This document shows, piece by piece, positions 11,693 to 21,301 of a stretch of 21,301 nucleotides of DNA. How positions within the stretch are numbered: position 1 is the first letter of the stretch; each line of letters begins with the position of its first letter. The stretch comes from Smittium culicis (taxonomy: Eukaryota > Kickxellomycota > Harpellomycetes > Harpellales > Legeriomycetaceae), in assembly GCA_001970855.1 (NCBI GenBank), contig LSSN01005056.1, positions 1 through 21,301 on the forward strand. Direction: 5' to 3'. The position numbers and the translations under genes were made by a program. The notes below the pieces were generated by a model. It did not search any database. It saw only the letters and a list, made by a program, of their open reading frames with translations, and had not been told where the DNA came from.

Positions 11693-11887
11693 TTAACCCT
11701 TTCGCAGGCGGTAGACTATTTTTGACCGCCAGAAATTACCAAAAATGTCCGATTAAAACACTTTAATTCCGAGACTTTAAGAACTATTGGTGTATTTTAA
11801 ATAACAGCAAATAATAAACCATCTTATAAATCATAAACGAATCATAAAATATATTTTTTTAAAAAGTTTTGGATGGGAAAGGGTTAA
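11693..11887. mobile_element. piggyBac-like MITE (195 bp with TTAA target duplication)
   Basis: TTAA at 11693-11696 and TTAA at 11884-11887 flank terminal inverted repeats that begin CCCTTTC on both sides (CCCTTTCGCAGGC on the left; the reverse complement of the right end reads CCCTTTCCCATCC). TTAA duplication with CCC-starting termini is the signature of the piggyBac superfamily. Just inside the left end is a subterminal inverted repeat, GGCGGT ... ACCGCC, with a 12-base spacer. The interior is AT-rich and non-coding, so it is a non-autonomous element that would depend on a transposase in trans. The family rule is established; membership is inferred from the termini alone. Confidence 0.74.
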
Positions 11888-14800
11888 TCTACCTATATCA
11901 AAATTTTCTTTGAAATAGCGAATAGTATTATTCATATTTAATAGCAAAGTAAAATTTTTGTTTTTTCTACGGATAGCTTATATTTTTTAAGGAAATTAGA
12001 AATTGCTATATTATTTTTGAATTAGTATTGTTGTTACTTTTATTATAAAAAAATTCTACCTCCGGGAATGGATCATAGGAATAAAAGAACAAAAATAATT
12101 TCATTTTATAAATTTTTTTAAACCTAAAAATAACTTATATTATCTCCAAAAAATAGCATCTACATCCTTATTAAAAGCATCTGAGTCAAAAAAACGTATA
12201 ACTTCAGAAAATATCTTTTAAAAGATTTTTAATTCATAATCTTACTAGTATCTTTTTGTATTTAGCAGTTTGATTTTTAAATAGATAAACCTGAAAATAA
12301 AAAAAGAAATAATTATAATTATTATCAAATAGAAATTTCATTGAATAGACAATTGATGTCGATCAAAAAAATCAGCTACTAATAATAATTATGATAAGTT
12401 ATCATTCTAGACATGAATTAAATGTATAAAGTTATTGATAAATCTGATAAAATAGTCAATAATCGCTAGATATTTCTAATCAAATACATTATTCAAGTTA
12501 AATGTATTTGAGATTTTTCTCATGGTAAGTTTTATTTTGGCTTAGATCTAAAGAGTAATAAGATATGCTAAAGAAAAAATGTATTAAAATTAAAATCATT
12601 TTTTATTTTCTCCGATATTTTATTTAGCATAAATAAAAGGTAAACATAAAACTAAAAATATATTTGAAAATTTAAGAAATATTATAATTTTTTTTTTACT
12701 GATTTATTACCGCCATTTAATAACTAAATACTCACTGGTAATTTTTTCAAGGAAAGTGAAAGCGTTTATCAAAAATGATTTTTTCCGAATTTTCTTGAGA
12801 TACTCTACTAGCTCGATACCCGTTAATAATTTTTTCAAGAGGTATATTTATTGTATTTTATAAAGAAATAATGATAAAGAAAACAGTAAGAAGTTACTAT
12901 TTCTAGGTCACATATCGATAAAATAATAAAGACAAGAAATAAGATAGAGTGCCTATGTCGTAGAGGATTCATTCCACGCACTATATTGTATCGAATCCAA
13001 TCAAAATTTTAAATCTCTGCTTTCTCTATTTTTTTTTATCAAGATCTCATATTTTATATATTGCGATAAATAAGAAAATTCCATAGATTTTATCACAAAG
13101 AAAAAAAATTCTTTGTGAGGATTTTATAAGGCAATCCTCAATATAACCAAGGCTTTATTATTTTATATACTATACTTTAGAAGAACTATTAGGGATTCAT
13201 TTTTTTTACATTAATTTATATCCATAATTTACGAATGAAATATATATTAATTGAAGAAATCAATGAAAAAATTGATAACCGGAAAATTTTTAGTGTAAAT
13301 AGTCGTGGATCTTGACTAAAAAAATGACTTGATTTAGGATAATATAAAAAATATATGGTTTCTAAAAAAAAAAATCATATAAAAAAACAACTAAATATTC
13401 AATAATAAAGAAACAGAGTTTAGCTATTTCTTTATTGTTAATTTTTTAATACAAATTTGAACCAAAAAAATACATAAATACAAGCTCTAGGTGGACATTA
13501 TCAATAATCTATGACACCTATATATATATTTATAATAATTTTATATTCTCTTATGGTATAAAATATAAATAAATTTGATGAATTGAAATTTTCTGAAAAT
13601 ATTTACTAATTTATAGAAAAAAAAACATAAAATCGCTGAAACATAATATTTGGAGGAAGTCTAAGAAATAAAAATAGATATCAACGACAATATAAAAATC
13701 TTTAATTTCCTCAAATTAATTAATCAGACACTATCTCATCCCTTTTATAGATACATTTAAATCAATTACGGTTCATTAAAAGATGTAAAAAATTTTTTTT
13801 TCCATTTTTTAATATTATACTTAAACCTTAATATAATCTGTAAATTGAATAACATCGGTGGTATAAGTATATTTATTCGTAGTAAACGCAATTTAATGTA
13901 ATTTATAGAAAAAAGAAATTTCTAGGAATTTTTTTAAAGGGATAAATATTTTTATAAAAGTCATATAAAAATTCTGAGTCAGACGAATTAAGAAAAAACA
14001 AACCCAACAAACTTTAGTGTATGCAATTAGAGAATTATCTTTAATTTGGTATTAATAATTATATTATTTTAATAATTCATCAACAATTTTCATATAAAAA
14101 AAGTACGTTTTGGAGGATACGCTTATAAAATAATATAATTCAGCATTTTATTTTATTAGCCATATCAAAATTAAACTTTGAGTTAAGAAAAACAAATTTA
14201 CTTATTATCACCATTAGTAAACTTTTAGTTTTTATAACATTTTTACGACTTTTATACAAAGTTGACAATATATTATATTTTTTAGATTATAGATAGTAAA
14301 CTTTCTTGAAAAAATATCTTGGAAATAATAGCCAAAATTTAATTAAACTCATCATTTTTTAGCTTTTTTATTGTGTGTATATAATTATTTTCAGAATACA
14401 TAGTATTTCAAGCTGTACAATGAATGGAAATTTTCATATTTAATGTTAAGTAATCGATAAAAAAAACTTGAAATTGTAAAGAAACTCTTTTTTAATGGCG
14501 TGTTTTTAATCACGGTATCGAGTGACTTTGAAAGTAACACGTTAAATAAAGTAAATCACATATAACTATAATCGACCTTATCGAGTTAAAATAAATTCTT
14601 TTTTGGTGTTTTTCTTGTATTTTAAAAAATAAAATAAAAAGCATAAAATAACTTAATAATTGTGGCTACGAAATAATATACTAATACAGACGCAGATAAT
14701 TCGAGCTTGAATTTAGAGATAAGAGTGATAGCTGGTATTGATCATAAAAACTAAATTTGAAACTAGTCAAAATTAATAGCTCTTGTTAGTATTAATTAAT

Positions 14801-16149
14801 CGAAAAATTAAAATTGTGTCTAAAAAATAAGAAAGGTAAAAAAATATAGTTAAAAGGTGGTAAGCTTATTGGATATATAAACTGATACACTAACTAAAAA
14901 TATAGCAAGTTGAAAGTAGTGAGTATAAATAAATTTTCCATACGGTTTTAATTTGTAAACACGAAATATTATATTTATCGATTTCTTCTCTTTAAGCTTT
15001 TTTGAAAATAAAAAACGAGAATTTCAAGTTGATAAATGATATTGAAAAGCTGTAAAAGTTATAGAGTAGCTAGAGAATTATTTTTTATTAAAATTCGCCT
15101 AGTTAAAAAACAGCTTGGAATGAAAGGGGCGAATGTAGATGAAAAAATTAAGAATTTGAATTGACAAATAGATTGTTTGTTTTTTTTTTCCTATAAAGAA
15201 AGGATGTGAGATCTGGTAAACAATTGTTTTAAGCGAAAGGAAGTTAATTTTTTCATTATAAGGTTATAATTTTTTTATAGTCCAAAAAACCCTTTCATTG
15301 TTTGGTATTTCGATAACAATTAAAAAAATCTGTAAACATTTGGAAAAAGGAAAAATGGCGCATTTACCTTGAACAATGAAATTTTAAATAGAGTAAATGC
15401 TAAATGCTATTCTTCATCCCGACTTATCAAATCGAAGTATTTTATTGGCTTATTAATAGTAAAACCTACACCCTGATTTTCCCCTCCCGCTATTTACAGC
15501 CAGATAAAATTTAATAGATTGATAGTTGCATTTCTGTTGTAATAGCTGTTCAACGATCTATGTGTTTATAACGAGCCATTAATGAGTAAAATCTCATTAT
15601 AAAATAACATTCGAGTTTAAAGGTATTGGTATAAAATAATTGAAAAAATTCAATTTATTGATATAGTCTACTCTCGAAAACAGCTTCTACTAATTTATTA
15701 TTCTTTGCGGAAATATGGCTGTATTCAAGTCATAAAATTTTAGTGTACGTCGTATATAGAATAAATAATAAAAAATTACCATAATGACTTTGATAAATTA
15801 TGTATTTGTTATCAAAGTTTTTTTTTTTCTCATTCAAAAGTAAGCACATAAATTATATTGGGTTCATCAATAGCTAGTTTCTAGAAGGATATAAATGTGC
15901 ATCTTGTAATATTATAAAAAATATATTCAACGAGAATTTTTTCGAAGATTTTGTGTATCAGATTAAAACTTTTAAATACTTTTAGCTTTGTGTGCAGTAA
16001 AAATGCGATGGAATGAAAAAGATAAAAAATAAAGCGTTGAATAGTAGGAAAAAATACAATGTTTGAACATAAAAATATATCTTTCATCTGAATATTTGAT
16101 TATTTGAAATATTGCAGTGTGTAAATAACGGTTAAAAATTTCATAAAAT
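11888..16149. other. Long AT-rich stretch, no genes seen
   Basis: More than 4 kb with every frame closed frequently. The only ordered element noted is a perfect 10-bp hairpin (TCACAAAGAA, six-base A loop, TTCTTTGTGA) at 13093-13118. A 68-codon minus-strand open frame (15881-16087) encodes a Phe/Ile-rich low-complexity product and is taken as chance. Confidence 0.62.
13093..13118. repeat. Perfect 10-bp hairpin
   Basis: Stems at 13093-13102 and 13109-13118 are fully complementary with an A6 loop. No gene lies next to it, so no role can be assigned. Confidence 0.6.
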
Positions 16150-16292
16150 TATTGGTTGTTCGAAAAATGTGGCTTATAGATCAAAGATATATAAGGAAAT
16201 GTATTTATTTGGTAATTATAATTAATGCCGGCGTATAAATATTATTCAACAATCAATTAATATCACTGAGTATTGGTTTGAAAAAAAACTAT

Positions 16293-16430
16293 AATTACAA
16301 TTACAATTACAATTACAATTACAATTACAATTACAATTACAATTACAATTACAATTACAATTACAATTACAATTACAATTACAATTACAATTACAATTAC
16401 AATTATAATTATAATTATAATTATAATTAT
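16293..16430 (+). repeat. Hexanucleotide microsatellite (AATTAC)18(AATTAT)5
   Basis: Eighteen uninterrupted AATTAC units (16293-16400) are followed by five AATTAT units (16401-16430), then AATCAT. The C-to-T variant is confined to one end, so it spread by slippage after arising once. In one plus frame the tract spells alternating Asn-Tyr, producing an apparent 68-codon frame that is not a gene. Confidence 0.98.
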
Positions 16431-16433
16431 AAT

Positions 16434-17907
16434 CATTTTTTCAATTTCAATAAAAGGAGGGGTAGTTCAATTGTGCCATTTTAGCGGATAGCTGATAGAT
16501 CTATTGTAAAATTATATTTTACTGATACAATTTTACTTTTAATAAATATCGTATATTATTATATAACGAACGATGTTATTTATGGTATAGTGCTTTGCTA
16601 ATAATAAATTCACAACATGGATATACCAAATCCGATAAAGTTTATTAATATGCCAAGAATAATGATAAATTTGGATATTTATTTCTTGGGACTAGTATGA
16701 TTAGAATATTAAAATTAACTGCTTATTTGGTTGTTTTTTTTAGCTGGTTGATTTTAATAAAGGAAAGAATATAATTTGGAACTATTTTCTAAATAAATAA
16801 AATTAAAAAAAAGAAAAAAAAGTAGGTGATAGAAATCGTATACTTTTATGAAAGCGTTTATTGAATTATCTTGTAAAATTACCCTTACTGAACTAAACAT
16901 TTAGTGGATGATAGTAATATATGCTATTTTTAGTATAAAATTTTCATGATAAAAAACGCCTCGTCATCCAGAATCAAAATAATTTTGATTTGGTTGAAGC
17001 AAGTAATAATCAAGTGATATTAATTATAAAAAGTTCTGGAAAACAATAAAAAAATAAAAGTGATTATTCAAAAAAAAAAAAATTACGGATTATGATGTAA
17101 ATATTGCAATTTAAGAGGCAAGATTTTAAAGAAATAATATATACTTTTTATGTTTATTAATGAATATCTTCATTTATCTAAGCTGGCTTGGATCTCAAAA
17201 CCAAGAATGATATTGTTAACATAACAAAGAACTTAAATGACTGCAATAAAAAAATAATGATAATTGAAATAATTAATTAGATCGATTGATCGCAGAAATC
17301 CACGATTAAAAACGTTCTTGAGTTAAATAAATATATAATTAAAATCTGGATATGAATAAATGCGCTTATTTATCGGCAAATAATATAAAAAGTTATAAAT
17401 AACATCTTTAATATAATTAAAAAAAATTATTGAATAAAGGGAATATAAGGTAAATCAAAACAGCTAGCTGTAGTAAAGTCAGAAATATGTTTTTATAAAA
17501 GACAGTATAAATATAGGCTCAAAAGAAATTCCAATGAAAATTTGAAAATCTAAATAAATTTAATTCCTAGAATTTTATAGTTAACATTATATATCTATAG
17601 CACTCTCTAAAATATTGAGGCAGCTGGAAAATAATTGAAGTATACCTTATATTATATACTATATAGAGTTAATATTAAATATATCTTCATGAATTTATTA
17701 TATGGCAAAAGAAATTTTGCGAGCTTTATTTTATTATAACATTTAAAAGCTGTAAAGCTATTTAGTCACTATACTAATTTAAAAAAAATCTTAGAACCCT
17801 TTTTATATAAATACACTATCATATTTACAACTGACATATACAATGATAAAATTTTAATTATAAAACATATCATTAACATTATTATTTTCAAACACTTCAA
17901 AAAAATG
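16434..17907. other. AT-rich stretch, no genes seen
   Basis: All frames are closed. It forms the interior of the possible TIR element and the left approach to the tandem array. Confidence 0.6.
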
Positions 17908-20900
17908 TAAATTTTTTGGACAACCAATAATACATAAATAAAATCAAAACTGTTATAGTTTCGGGAATAAAATAAAAATTTTTTCTACAAATAATCAATA
18001 CTATACATGCTGAATCGATGGATACTCCAGAAAAGATGCGCTGAGAACCTCATAAGTATCATTCCAATTTGTAAGAATTTTTACAATTGACTAACAATGA
18101 TTATAATTGATATAATCATGATCACCATATAGATCCCAGTCGCCCAACCAGCCAGGTCAGACGAGGTAAGTACCCATAAGATAATATATATTTCATCACT
18201 TTAATAATTATAATTTCGGGCCCGAAATTAATTATTTAGTCACTTACATCCACACTCGTACTAATATAAACTCCAGCTTTATCAGATCACGCACTCCGAA
18301 CAACCTGTAAGTATCATTCCAATTTCTAAGAGTATATTCTAGTTTTTAGCGATGGATTTAATGTTTATTAATTTTAGATCCTGGAATAGGCCCTGTCTAT
18401 CCGATCAGCCATCTTGACGAGGAAAGTGCAGATCATTTATAACTTATGTAAAATATTTAACTATGATAATTTCGGGATCGAAATATCATGCTTTGATCTT
18501 TTATACAAAAATTTACTATCCAAAACACCAAAAACACCAAAAAATCTATGACAGCTACGCTGATAACCCCGTAATTATTATTCCAATATATTAGTATTTT
18601 TACCGTTTACTAAGTATGTATAAATATTAAATATACCTTAGATGATAGTGCAGATCCCTTCAACTCGTGCAGTCAGGCCAGTCATGGTAAGTGCCGTTAT
18701 TTATCTAATATTTCTCATCTATAGCTAATTTAATTTCGGGCCCGAAATTTTATACTTTGAGAATTATATACACAAATTTACTAGCTGGATCGTGAATAGC
18801 CCCAACACAACCACGCTGATCATCCCGTAAGATTCATTCCAATTTATTAGTAAATTTATAGTTCGCTAAAAATGAATTTATTGTAATATCATCTAGATCA
18901 CAGCACAAATCTCATCCACCCGAAATGCAAGATCAGACAAGGTAAGCGCCGTTTTTTTCGCCTATATATCAAATTGTAATCAATTTTAATTTCAGGTCCG
19001 ATATTAAAAATTTACCGCTATTAAACACAAATGATCCGGCCTAAACGACGAAAAATTTAGGTCAGCCAAGTTGCTAATCTTGTAAATATCATTCCATTTT
19101 AAATGTATATATACCGTCCACTAACTAATTATAAAATTTAATTTAATCTTAGATCCCAGCATAGTTCCCTAAAACCAGATCAGTCAAACCAGTCAAGGTA
19201 AGTGTCATTTTTTATTTCATACATCTTTGCTATAAATATTTTAATTTCGGGCCCGAAATTATATACTTTGAGACTTATATACAAATTTTCACTAGACGAA
19301 ACGCTAAAAGCATTTGAAACACTAGCCGATAATCTCGTAAGTATCGTTCCAATATATTAGTATTTTTACTGTAAACTAACCTTGAATTTATTGTAATTTC
19401 ATCTAGATCCCAGCATAGATAACATCCGTCCGAAATGCATGACATACAGGTAAGTTCCCGTTAAATTACTTATATATATCCTCTTAGAAATATATAATTT
19501 CGGGCCCGAAATTTTATACTTTGAGTCTTATATACAAAATTTACTAGTCGATACGCCAAAAATTCCAAACAGCCACGCCGATAATCTCGTAAGTATCATT
19601 CCAATTTTTAAGTATCTTTTCTAGTTCTAACTATGAAATTACTGTTTTATAATCTTAGATCCCAGCATAGGCCCCAGCTACCTGATCAGCCAGACCAGAC
19701 AAGCTAAGTGCCGTTATTTATTTCACATTTTTCATCTATAGCTAATTAAATTTCGGGCCCGAAATTATATTTTTTGCCACATATATTCACAAGTTCAGTA
19801 GCGTAAATGCCGAAAACTCCAAGATTGCCACTCTGATAATCTTGTAAGTATCATTCCAATATACTAGTATTTTTGCCGTTAACTAACTATTTATTAACTT
19901 TAATTTAATCTTAGATCCCAGCAAAGGCCTCTAACACTTGAACTTCAGGCCATTCAAGGTAAGTGCCGTTTATTTTATCTACAAATCTACTCTTAGTCAA
20001 TTTTAATTTCGGGCCCGAAATTTTACACTTTGATCTTATATTCACAATTTCAGTAGCGTAAACGCCTAAAACTCCTGAGCACCTCGCCGATAATCTTGTA
20101 AGTATCATTCCAATATAATAGTATTTTTGCCGTTAACTAACTATGTATTATCTTTAATTTAATCTTAGATCCCAGCAAAGACCTCTAACATTTGAACAGT
20201 CAGGCAATTCAAGGTAAGTGCCGTTTATTTTATCTACAAATCTACTCTTTTTCAAATTTAATTTCGGGCCCGAAATTATATATTTTACCACTTATTTTCA
20301 CAATTACATAAGCAAAAACGCCGAAAAATCCTGAAACCAGCGCCGATAATCTCGTAAGTATCATTCCAAACAAATAGTATTTTTACCTTTTTTTAACTAG
20401 GAATAAATTTTAATTGTATCTTAGATCCCAGCATATATACCTATCTCATTAGCAGCCGGGCAAGTAAAAGTAAGTGCCGTAATTTATCTCACACTTATCA
20501 TCTATATCTAATTTAATTTTGGGCCCGAAATTATATATTTTGATCTAATATATAATATTATTCTAGCCCAAACATCGAAAGCTAATAAAAAGCAACGCCG
20601 CATAAGTCGTAAGCATCATTCCAATATTCAAATATTTATACCGTTAACTAACTATATATCCATTTTTGTTTTTTTAGATCCCAGAATAAACCTCTGCAAA
20701 CCGAACAGTCAGGTCAGTCAAGGTAAGCGATAATACTTATTTCACAATTCTTCTCTATAACTAATTTAATTTCGGGCCCGAAATTATAAATTTTGATCTA
20801 ATATACAATATTTTTCTATCCCAAACACCGAAAGCTCATAATTAGCAACACCGTATAAGTCGTAAGTATCATTCCAATATTCAAATATTTATACCGTTAA

Positions 20901-20975
20901 CTAACTATATATCCATTTTTGTTTTTTTAGATCCCAGAATAAACCTCTGCAAACCGAACAGTCAGGTCAGTCAAG

Positions 20976-21072
20976 GTAAGCGATAATACTTATTTCACAA
21001 TTCTTCTCTATAACTAATTTAATTTCGGGCCCGAAATTATAAATTTTGATCTAATATACAATATTTTACTAT
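20976..21072 (+). other. Representative B-to-A intron-like spacer carrying the palindrome (97 nt)
   Basis: It starts GTAAGCGATA, carries the palindrome at 21021-21038, and ends TTTACTAT where other units have TTTACTAG or TTTCAG. The acceptor AG is therefore missing in this and the previous unit. Other units give 97-99 nt for this spacer. Confidence 0.55.
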
Positions 21073-21114
21073 CCCAAACACCGAAAGCTCATAATTAGCA
21101 ACGCCGTATAAGTC

Positions 21115-21183
21115 GTAAGTATCATTCCAATATTCAAATATTTATACCGTTAACTAACTATATATCCATTTTTGTTTTTTTAG
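21115..21183 (+). other. Representative A-to-B intron-like spacer (69 nt)
   Basis: It starts GTAAGTATCATTCC, contains TTAACTAACTAT about 25-30 bases before the end (a good match to the UACUAAC branch-point type), then a T-rich tract, and ends TTTTTTTAG. The equivalent spacers of the other units are 69-71 nt, apart from 80 nt in the first, and most keep an ACTAAC-like motif. This combination of donor, branch point, tract and acceptor at fixed distances is what makes splicing the leading explanation. Confidence 0.65.
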
Positions 21184-21301
21184 ATCCCAGTATAGACCCC
21201 TGCTATTCGAGTTTTCAGGAAAGCCAAGGTAAGTGCCGTTTACTTAATTTAAATATCTACTCAATGTCAATTTTAATTTCGGGCCCGAAATTATATTTTT
21301 T

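Larger units (their letters stand above)
16150..17929. mobile_element. Possible mariner/Tc1-like element defined by a TIR pair and TA target sites
   Basis: The left end TTGGTTGTTCGAAAAATGT (16152-16170) and the reverse complement of the right end (17909-17927) agree at 16 of 19 positions. Both are flanked by TA (16150-16151 and 17928-17929), the target duplication of Tc1/mariner elements, and the TTGGTTGTCC-type end resembles mariner termini. No transposase reading frame survives in the 1.78-kb interior, which instead contains the hexanucleotide microsatellite. It could be a decayed or non-autonomous copy, or two unrelated ends that happen to face each other. Confidence 0.4.
20678..21183 (+). 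repeat. Two nearly identical adjacent 253-bp units
   Basis: 20678-20930 and 20931-21183 differ, by reading, at only two positions (T/A in the tract before module A, A/G within module A). The neighbours are clearly more diverged. This marks a very recent duplication by unequal exchange. Confidence 0.9.
18133..21228 (+). other. Candidate micro-exon transcription unit: alternating A and B exon-like modules with splice signals
   Basis: B modules follow a T-rich tract plus TAG (TCTTAG or TTTTAG) and end before GTAAGTGCC-type donors: 18133-18165, 18378-18421, 18642-18686 (or 18654-18686), 18897-18941, 19153-19197, 19407-19449, 19659-19703, 19915-19958, 20169-20213, 20425-20469, 20678-20722, 20931-20975, 21184-21228. 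Nine of 13 are 45 nt, hence phase-neutral. Donors are lost in the second (GA) and seventh (CT). A modules with an AG acceptor: 18785-18826, 19296-19336, 19548-19588, 19802-19843, 20057-20097, 20313-20353, 20567-20608, all ending before GTAAGTATC-like donors. Most B modules are open with one leading base completing a codon (SQHRPQLPDQPDQT, SQNKPLQTEQSGQS), giving Gln/Ser/Pro-rich 15-residue repeats. B2-A3-B3-B4 can be read through, using a 21-nt acceptor variant in the fourth A. Stops in A5, B5, B9 and A10-A12 and lengths of 41, 43 or 44 nt break any single frame. It may be a real micro-exon gene, a spliced non-coding RNA or a decayed copy. Confidence 0.5.
18212..21292. repeat. 18-bp perfect palindrome AATTTCGGGCCCGAAATT, one per array unit
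   Basis: Exact copies: 18212-18229, 18732-18749, 19243-19260, 19496-19513, 19749-19766, 20005-20022, 20260-20277, 20768-20785, 21021-21038, 21275-21292. Variants: 18468-18485, 18988-19005 and 20515-20532 (one mismatch), plus a relic at 17957-17974. It lies inside the B-to-A intron-like spacer and is the most conserved part of the unit, more than the exon-like modules. A perfect palindrome of this length can bind a dimeric protein or form a GC-capped hairpin in RNA; which applies cannot be seen. Confidence 0.97.
17957..21301 (+). repeat. Tandem array with ~255-bp period, continuing past the right edge
   Basis: Thirteen copies of a palindromic landmark start at 18212, 18468, 18732, 18988, 19243, 19496, 19749, 20005, 20260, 20515, 20768, 21021 and 21275, with spacings of 253-264 bp. 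A decayed copy sits exactly one period upstream at 17957. Each unit runs: B module (~45 nt, starting ATCCCAG), spacer with GTAAGTGCCG and the palindrome (97-99 nt), A module (41-42 nt), spacer starting GTAAGTATCATTCC (69-71 nt). Units at the left edge are the most diverged, and those near 20678-21183 are nearly identical, which is the usual pattern of arrays homogenised by unequal exchange. Orientation is constant. No boundary is seen on the right. Confidence 0.97.

Noticed and set aside
15881..16087. 68-codon minus-strand open frame
   Set aside because: Chance frame in AT-rich DNA, no motif or context.
16293..16430. Telomere-like repeat
   Set aside because: AATTAC does not match any known telomere motif and the tract is short and internal.
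16278..16484. Asn-Tyr repeat protein
   Set aside because: It is simply the hexanucleotide microsatellite read in one frame.
19911..20108. 65-codon minus-strand open frame in the tandem array
   Set aside because: It runs antisense across exon-like and intron-like modules and is not preserved in neighbouring units.
18133..21228. Assignment to aphid bicycle effector genes or to schistosome MEG families
   Set aside because: The architecture is similar, but the modules lack the recognisable cysteine-tyrosine-cysteine motifs or a signal-peptide exon, and the host is unknown, so naming a family would be a guess.
18212..21292. CRISPR array (regularly spaced palindromic repeats)
   Set aside because: The intervening ~236-bp segments are homologous to each other, far too long for spacers, and the setting is eukaryotic.

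Overview
The window is AT-rich eukaryotic, probably nuclear, DNA. It contains remains of a DIRS-like tyrosine-recombinase retrotransposon, a non-LTR retrotransposon and small DNA transposons, plus long AT-rich stretches without reading frames and spliceosomal-type intron signals (GTAAGT donors, ACTAAC-like branch points, T-rich tracts ending in TTTTAG). No bacterial gene organisation is visible. The host cannot be fixed. An early-diverging, AT-rich fungus would suit the DIRS-like element, short introns and branch-point motif, and an AT-rich arthropod or other animal would suit the mariner-like and piggyBac-like termini. No intact single-exon host gene is present.

Layout. 1-660: the 3' end of a DIRS-like element, with the C-terminus of a tyrosine recombinase (open from the left edge to 323) followed by a nested inverted-repeat system. 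661-2110: AT-rich filler with one 53-base foldback. About 2110-2480: a GC-richer island that looks like a broken coding fragment. 2490-4330: AT-rich filler. About 4340-8101, minus strand: a 3.8-kb block of different composition that reads as fragments of protein in shifting frames, best explained as a dead gene. 8102-10086: filler. 10087 to about 11060, minus strand: the 3' end of a decayed LINE. 11693-11887: a piggyBac-like MITE with TTAA target duplication. 11888-16149: filler. 16150-17929: a possible mariner-like TIR pair that encloses a 23-copy hexanucleotide microsatellite.

17957 to the right edge is the most remarkable part: a tandem array with a period of about 255 bp (13 clear units plus one decayed copy at the left edge), continuing beyond the window. 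Each unit carries two short exon-like modules (A about 41-42 nt, B about 45 nt) bounded by splice-like signals on the plus strand. They alternate with a 69-71 nt intron-like spacer that has a branch-point motif and a 97-99 nt intron-like spacer that carries an 18-bp perfect palindrome, AATTTCGGGCCCGAAATT. The architecture is that of a micro-exon gene grown by tandem duplication of a two-exon cassette, or of a satellite that has acquired or retained splicing signals. Coding potential is inconsistent (stops, 41/43/44-nt modules), so a non-coding spliced RNA, a partly decayed gene and a pure satellite all remain possible.
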